A stretch of 64,000 bases of DNA, taken from assembly GCA_035771175.1 (NCBI GenBank), contig CM069598.1, forward strand, positions 20,381,438-20,445,437, given 5' to 3'. The notes below the pieces were generated by a model. That model was not told the DNA's origin and ran no database searches. It was given only the letters and a program-made list of their open reading frames with translations. Made by a program: the position numbers and the translations under genes. This DNA comes from Paratinospora sagittata. Lineage: Eukaryota > Streptophyta > Magnoliopsida > Ranunculales > Menispermaceae. The first letter of the stretch is position 1, and the number at the start of each line of letters is the position of its first letter. Positions 57,519 through 64,000 of this stretch are shown one piece after another.

Positions 57519-60500
57519 ATGAAGATACTCTCTTGGAACATTAGGGGGTGTGGTGAAGGTCAACAAAAGTGCTTGATTAGGAGGACTATTCAAAAAGCGA
57601 ATTCGGACATTGTAATCTTACAAGAAACAAAAAAACAAGCTATGGGAAGGAGAATTGTTGGTAAATTGTGGAGCTCAAGATTCAAGGGTTGGGCAGTATT
57701 GCCTTCAGTTGGGTCGGCAGGGGGTATCTTGCTCGCTTGGGACTCACGATCGATTGAGGTCATTTCTTGTTTGTTTGGGATGTTCTCGGTATTCGTCCTT
57801 ATAAAGCACTCGGAGTCTGGTCAGTGGTGGCTATTAGGGGTGTACAATCCCTCTTTCCCGTATGAGAGGCAGGGGTTTTGGGATGAGTTAGCTGGGCTTT
57901 CAGTGGTTTGTGGGATAACTGGTGGGTGGAGGGTGATTTCAATACCACTCAATCCTTGGCGAAAAGCATAACAACTCACAACTGACAAGAAGTATGCAGG
58001 ATTTCGACCACTTGATTAGTGAATTGTGCTTGACAGACATCCCAATGGGTAATGCTAAGTTCACTTGGTCAAATTTAAGAGAAAACCTATTTTTTGCCAG
58101 CTAGACAGGTTCCTATTCTCTTCAGGGTGGGAGAGGCTATTCCCACATCACAAATTGGAGGCGTTAGCTAGAACCACGTCTGATCATAGACCTATTTTGT
58201 TGGATACGAGGGAGGTGAAATGGGGTCCACTATCGTTTAAGTTTGAGAATGCATGGCTCACACATAGAGACTTCCCGCAAGTGTCTAAGTTGTGGTAGCA
58301 GTTGATTGAGGCATATGGCAGGGAAGGACATAGATTTATGATCAGATTGGGAATGATGAAGGAGCTGGCTAAATCTTGGGGCAGGGAGGTTTTGGTGAAA
58401 GCTCTTTGAAGAAGAAAGAGATTGAGGATATTATTGCTGGCCTGGATAAGTTGGAGGAAGAGGTGGGTTGGTCAACTGAATCAGATTCATTTAGGAAGAT
58501 TTATAAGGCTGAGTTGGTTGAGTTGTGCTTAAGAGAAGACAGGGTGGCTCTACAGAGGGCTACCTGAAGGAAGGTGATTGTAATTTAGGTTTCTTTCATA
58601 GAATTTGCAATAGTCGTTGGAACAAGGTTTCCATTATCAAGGTTGAGAAGGAGGATGGGTCGTTAATTGCGACTAAGGATGGGGTGGTCGAGGAAATTGT
58701 TCAGTATTTTAGGAACGTCTATTCTTCTCGGGGGATTTGTGGGTGGGGAGTGGATGGGTTGGAGTGGGAGGCTATTCGGTCAGAGGACTACTCGTTTTTG
58801 GAGCATCCATTCGAGGAGTCGGAGGTTTGGGAAGCGGTGTTTAGTTGTGATGGGAGTAAAGCACTTGGACCGGACGGGTTCATGATGACATTCTTTCAAA
58901 AATCGTGGGAGGTTGTGAAAGGTGATATCATGAGTGTATTGGAGGAATTTCATCAGAATGGTAGTGTTAATATAACGACTAATGAAACCTATATATGTTT
59001 TATCCCAAAGAAATCAGAATCGTGGTGCTTGAAGGACTTTCGCCCAATTAGTCTGGTAACGAGCCTGTACAAGATTATTGCTAAGACTCTAGCATTGAGG
59101 TTTAGAGAGGTTTTCCATAGAACTATTGAGGCCACCCAGTCTGCATTTGTTCAGGGAAGACAAATCTTAGGTGCGGTGTTCATTGCAAACGAAGTTGTGG
59201 AGGATTATCGAGCTCACCGGAAGGCTGGGGTCGTTTTCAAGGTGGATTTTGCCAAAGCCTATGACTTGGTGGAGTGGGGGTTTTTTAAATTCGTCATGCT
59301 TACGAAAGGGTTTGGCAAAAGGTGGATTCGATGGATGATGGGTTGTGTAAGCTGTGTCAATTATTCAGTAGTGGTTAATGGTAGGCCTAGAGGAAAGATC
59401 TATGCGGAGAGAGGCTTGAGACAAGGGGATCCATTGCCCCCATTCCTGTTTACTTTGGTGGTAGATTGCTTGGGAAGACTATTTACCAGGGCCAGACATA
59501 AGTCTTTAATTGAAGGTTTCCTAGTTGGGTGTGATGAGGTGGAGATCTCACATCTCCAATTTGCGGATGATACTTTGCTTTTCTTGAAGGAGGAGGAAGA
59601 GAACATTGTAAGCGCTATTCAATTGCTTAAGTGCTTTAGTATCATGTCCAGGTTAACTGTTAACGTGGCCAGGTGTCAGATGGCGGGTATTAATATGGAT
59701 GCGGTGGTGGTGTTGAGTTTGGCTAACAAAGTGGGTTGTGCTATGGGTGTATGGCCTCTGCGATATCTTGGCCTTCCTCTGGGTGGAAACCCTATGGCTA
59801 CAAATTTCTGGGAGTCTGTGTTGTCAAAGATATCCAAAAGGCTCGATGGTTGGAAGCGGGCTTTTTTGTCCAAAGGGGATAATTTGACACTCATCCGAGC
59901 TGTTTTTGTGGCACCGCCTTTCTATGACCTTGCATTGTTCAAAGTACCAAAAGGGGTTGCTAAGGTCATGGAGAGGAAATTCAAATGCTTCTTTTGGAGT
60001 GGGAAGGAGGGCGGTGGATCATCTAGCTTGTTAAAATGGGATGACATGATGAAACCTGTGGACAAAGGTGGCTTGGGAATTGGTAACATTAAGATGCGAA
60101 ATATTGCATTGTGTGGCAAGTGGTTATGGAGATATTTTAAGGAACCAATGCACTGTGGGTTCAAGTGGTTAATAGTAGATATGGAAGGTTGGCTCCTCAG
60201 CATCAGGTTGGTCTTCGAGGGTGCTATAGAAGATCAACGTTCAGGAGTCCGTGGGAATTCATCTCATCCTTGACTCCCTAATTCTTTTTGCATACAAGGT
60301 TGGTGGTGGGGAGTGGGCATACATTCAGGTTTTGGGAAGATAATTGGTTGGGTGCTACCCCATTGGCTGAGCTGTACCCCCACCTTTTTCGGCTATCCTC
60401 ATCCCATAACCAACCAATAGCTCACGTTCTTTCACCTGACAATACCAACACATCCAGCCCATTGTGGGACTTTCATTTCAGTAGAGCTTTAACTGTTCAT

Positions 60501-61264
60501 GAACTTAGTGAGATCTCACCGTTTTTGGATTATCTTTCTACAATCAGGCTATCCAACTCTCTGGATAGTCTTGGTGGTCCCTTAATTCCAATGGATTATT
60601 TTCATGCAAATCCTTTTTCAATTTCTTATGTGATTCTCCTTCTTTCCCATCCTTTCCTTTAGCAAAAAATATTTGGCATGTTCAGGCACCAACTAAGATA
60701 AGGGTTTTTGGTTGGGTGTTAGCCCATAAAAGGCTTAACACTTGTGATATGTTGTAGAGGCGAGCTCCTAATAGATGTTTGTCTCCGCATTGCTGCACAT
60801 TTTGCGTGCAGGATGATGAGAGTCTGGATCATATCTTTTTCTCATGCTGGTATGCCAAACAGATTTGGCATAGGTGGTTTATCTTCTCTGGTCATAAGTA
60901 CATTGTGCCAAGGAATGCTTCAGAAGGGTTGTCTTTGTCACATTTACCACATCTTTCTCAGGCCGAGAGGGAAGTTGGGCTAATTGCATTCTTTGCTACT
61001 CTGTGGTCTTTGTGGTTGGAGCGTAATGCTAGGGTCTTCAATGATTCCTCTATGCACTGCGATAGGCTTTGGGAGAACATCAAGCTTCTAGCTTGTTCTT
61101 GGGTGTATGCTTCTTCCTCTTGGGGAAAGGGCATCCCCTCTCTTTGGGTGGTTGTTGAATTGGAATGCGTGCTTCTTGGAAACGTTGGTTGTGGGTGGGT
61201 TGTGCCTTGGGCTTTTTGTGTAAGTCTTGTATGTTTTGCTTTCCTGTGGTTTGGGAGGGGCTAA
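57519..61264 (+). pseudogene. LINE ORF2: endonuclease, reverse transcriptase, zf-RVT
   Basis: The endonuclease begins MKILSWNIRGCGEG at 57519 (LQETKKQ near 57620, GGDFN-equivalent VEGDFNTT near 57930 in another frame, SDHRPI near 58180). RT is the 582-codon stretch 58525-60273 with VFKVDFAKAYD, LRQGDPLPPFLF, an intact FADDTLLFL box and YLGLPLGGNP. The zf-RVT end is 60660-61264 (CCTFCVQDDESLDHIFFSC, LWLERNARVFND). Frameshifts at about 57925, 58075, 58300, 58560 and 60280 inactivate it, yet the RT core is unbroken. Confidence 0.93.
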
Positions 61265-61341
61265 TGTGTACTGCTAGTGCACTTGTTTGTCTTTTGTACA
61301 TTTTATTCTTTATTAATATACTGTTTGTTTCCGCTAAAAAA

Positions 61342-61345
<4 letters not shown>

Positions 61346-61376
<31 letters not shown>
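61346..61376. repeat. (AT)n microsatellite at the LINE 3' end
   Basis: AT run directly after the LINE A-run. It overlaps the target duplication and may derive from it. Confidence 0.95.
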
Positions 61377-61379
<3 letters not shown>

Positions 61380-62148
61380 AAATGGCTTAATGAATGTTGC
61401 CCTAGTTTCCCATCGTGATCTTATGGTTTTGGAATAGCATTATCCTAGTTCAAATAATTCAAAGCCAAAAAAAGAAGAGAAAAGAGTGCTAGAATGCTAG
61501 GATTTCATTATTGAGTCTGAAAAGAATGAATAGGAGAATGAAAATACCTTATCTTGTCACAAATAAATTACTATCCGAATAACTAACACAATAAAATACG
61601 CCAATTCCAAAATTTCCCAACTGCTAATACAGTATGATACTCTAATATTTGGTATGTATTTTCACCTGTAAGATGGTTTTTCATGGACCAAAAATCAGTC
61701 TTTTTGTTTTTCGGTGTAAACATGATTTTAATGGTTATAGAAGTTCACTTTCATAGTTATTCAGAGATGCATCTTCACTTCACAAATATTTCTCCAACTC
61801 TATTTTGCCTTCTTTTTTTATTCCCTTCTTTTGACAAATCTGTGCGCAAAATGTGAATGACATGCTTGTTAGGGTTAGGCGAAGGTTCTTATTATGAAAT
61901 TCCAACCTTGAGAATTGACATAATGCATGCCTTATTACTCAAATACTAGGATAAATGATTGTGCATCCTGCATATATCTTTAAGAGAAAAGACTGACTGC
62001 TTTGGGGAGCCTTTTTTTCTTCTTTAACCATCCATAGCTGCACCTACATGAATGTATTTGTAGCAGTTGTTGGATTTTGAAATTAACTACTACTACTCCT
62101 TTAAGATTACAGTTTGCTTATGTGATGTATGCATTTTTGTGCATTTCA

Positions 62149-62773
62149 GGTTGCATGCTCTTGGCTGAATAATTATAATATACATCATGGAATGAGTTCT
62201 CAATTTGGACAAAGATGATCATGTTGTTTTGCCCTCTAATCGGATGGCACCTGGGCTCTTTGATTTTTCTTTTGCGGTCGGTGCAAACTTCATCGGAACT
62301 TATATGGAGCAGTTCGTTGAGTTGTGTCATGGAAGTGTTTGTAATTAGCGTTGCAATGTCATGGCTGGGAGCATTTTTAGCCGTGGGACATGACAAGTTA
62401 CACACTACACTAGTGAACTCAACACCCAGTTGTTGAGACAGTTTTGGTACTAAACGTGCACACCTGGGTTTACCAGTAGCAATTTCTAACAGCGCGCTGG
62501 TAGAATAATCTGTGCTGCTTTTGAAATCTGGTTGAGGTGACAATATCGTTATCATTGTAAATTATGATGGTTCATGTGAGTGACTTGAACCACTTTTTTT
62601 CTCCCTATTATTTCACCATTGTGCTATGTATGATGCATTTGTTGAAACGAATGCCAGGCTTGTGAATATAGAGCGAATTGCGTCACCTAATAGAATAGAC
62701 TGAATTCTGCAGTTATGTTCTTATAAGAAAATTAATTTTGTTGAGGCGAACAAGTCTCGAGTTGAACAATAAA
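62149..62773 (+). other. RLT3: Candidate terminal exon / 3' UTR of the RLT3-like gene
   Basis: A good acceptor (gtgcatttcag) ends at 62148. With the phase left by exon 16 the frame stops six codons in, so most would be 3' UTR. AATAAA at 62768-62773 is a possible poly(A) signal. The segment is less AT-rich than its surroundings. If used, the last intron is 11.3 kb and contains a 7.3 kb LINE. RNA evidence is needed to choose between ends. Confidence 0.4.
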
Positions 62774-63479
62774 ATGCGTTCAGATTCCCCATGACTTATG
62801 CCTAATTCATATTATTAATTAGCAATTGTTGTGTTATTTCCACGTTGTTGACTGAGTATTCTGATTGTGCTGCAATATTTTGATTGTTGGTTGAAATTTA
62901 TTAGTTTCCCAGTACTTCCTGATTTTAGTTATTTATTGATGAAAATAAAGTATTTAATAAGGAAATATGTATATTTATGTCTTTTGATATAAGTAAAAGA
63001 ATAAAGTTATTTTATGTAGTTAAGAAGTAAGGACAAAGAAACTCAACTAAGACTCTTCTCAATTAACTACAAATGATTGGTTACATGAATTTGCGTATTT
63101 CCCTTTCAGGGCTAAGATGGACATTTACATTCTAAACATTTAATCTTAGTTAATTTTTTTCATGTTGTTTTATGCCTGGTTCTACCTGTCATTGTTGTAA
63201 ATTATTAAAAGACCATTCTTTCTAAATGAAACATCTAAAGGTTTTTCTTGTATATGTTCAAATCTTCTTAATCGATTTTTTTATTATTTTATCTTCAATT
63301 GGGGTTATTTTTACTATTTTTTGCATATGTTCATCTCTAATTCCTTCTTTTAAAGTTTTACCAATATTTATTTTAACATGCGCATTTTTGTTATTCTTAA
63401 CATGTTCATGCATTTTTTTATTGTCCAACATTATGTTCTATATAGCATAATTGGTTCCTTTCAACATGAATGAGATGCA
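62774..63479. other. AT-rich non-coding stretch
   Basis: No supported gene. A 74-codon hydrophobic ORF at 63226-63450 reflects T-rich sequence. Confidence 0.5.
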
Positions 63480-63940
63480 TACTCTCAAAACACTTCTTCG
63501 TTTAACCCATCTTGTGTTTACTTTATGACTTACATCCTAATTTATTTCACCATCTTGATGAACAATTGATCTTAAATACTTAAAATTTCAACCCTTGGTA
63601 TCTCTTGTCTTTGAGTTTTCACTGTCTCCTCATTTGTATTTTTGTTGTTACTAAAATTACATATAATGTATTTGGTTTTAATCCTACCAATATTGAACTC
63701 TTTAGATTCTAAAACCTCTAAGCATTTATTCTAGATTTTGCTTAATCAATCAATACTATACCATCTGAAAATAACATACACAATGAAATATCATCTTAAA
63801 TATTTTTAGTTAATTCATTTATAACTGGCGCAAAGGGCTTAAGGTAGATCTTTGACCTAAACCTATTAATTGGCAACTCACTAGTGTCTTCTATTGTTGT
63901 TTTAACACTAGTTATTGTTGACCGTCCATGGTGGCAAGTG
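63480..63940 (-). mobile_element. RTE-type LINE RT fragment
   Basis: The reverse strand reads INELTKNI, CMLFSDGIVLID, then ENEEV/VKTQRQEIPRVE-like phrases, in the order of RTE-clade RT (normally FADDIVLVDE followed later by a GQEIPK-type block). Several stops; the FADD box is FSDG. It resembles the fragment at 33361-33760. Confidence 0.65.
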
Positions 63941-64000
63941 GCAACTTCTTTACGAGTGTAAAAGGAGATCTAGGAAACGAGTTCAAGAGACAGGCTAGAG

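Larger units (their letters stand above)
54029..61369 (+). mobile_element. Near full-length L1-type LINE (7.3 kb)
   Basis: ATATATAAAGAAATGG occurs at 54013-54028 and 61370-61385 and is taken as the target duplication; its AT part merges with a microsatellite, so the edge may shift by a few bases. The order is a 5' UTR of about 480 bp, ORF1, ORF2 (endonuclease, RT, zf-RVT), an A-run at 61336-61345 and an AT microsatellite. It is of the same broad family as the LINE at 46303-49266 (shared CQMAGINMD-type block). Confidence 0.9.

Noticed and set aside
62118..62555. 145-codon minus-strand ORF overlapping the possible 3' UTR
   Set aside because: No domain or start context recognised, and a 73-codon ORF overlaps on the other strand. 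Kept only as a curiosity.

Overview
The window is nuclear DNA of a flowering plant, most likely a eudicot. It is AT-rich, has long introns with GT-AG borders, and is full of plant transposable elements: Ty3/gypsy and Ty1/copia remnants, L1-type and RTE-type LINEs, tRNA-derived SINEs including an Au-type copy, and hAT and Tourist-like MITEs. The species cannot be named from sequence alone. I see no prokaryotic or organellar genes and no free-standing tRNA or rRNA gene.

Left half (1-25,900) is a layered transposon landscape. A decayed plant transposon-protein pseudogene (1-1350, minus) is followed by a 1.33 kb solo LTR (1581-2909), a decayed copy of a large LTR (about 2910-5395), a gypsy-like LTR (about 5802-6540) and an AT-rich tandem array (6740-7340). 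A solo LTR at 8050-9439 has a perfect target duplication. A SINE (9537-12823) is split by a 3.06 kb LTR (9550-12611). That LTR carries a minisatellite and a striking array of spaced 8-mers that read as short hairpins with a constant 11-nt loop. A hAT element (13639-14145), a Tourist-like MITE (14961-15167), a hairpin-rich inverted-repeat element (15.8-17.2 kb) and an older LTR-like sequence follow. The older LTR is interrupted by a 5.9 kb gypsy element (18239-24153) that has lost gag, most of the protease and an RT catalytic segment, but keeps an unexplained ORF after pol.

Right half (25,900-62,800) is one large gene on the plus strand. It has a GAA-rich, telo-box-bearing 5' UTR and at least 16 coding exons, all joining in phase, for about 1055 residues. 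The product has a FRKDGPPLG segment, a DDT domain, a HARE-HTH-like region, WHIM1 and WHIM2 motifs and a C-terminal Cys cluster. This identifies it as an RLT3-type (RINGLET 3, homeobox-DDT) partner of ISWI chromatin remodellers. The N-terminal homeodomain expected of the family was not found. Its introns host at least two 5'-truncated antisense L1 LINEs (35247-37123, 46303-49266), a short sense LINE tail (30706-31014), RTE and copia remnants, SINEs, MITEs and a triplicated 325 bp repeat. A near full-length 7.3 kb LINE (54029-61369) lies either in the last intron or just downstream, depending on whether the CDS ends at 50857-50859 or splices to 62149.

The far right (62,800-64,000) is AT-rich sequence with an RTE-type LINE fragment on the minus strand.
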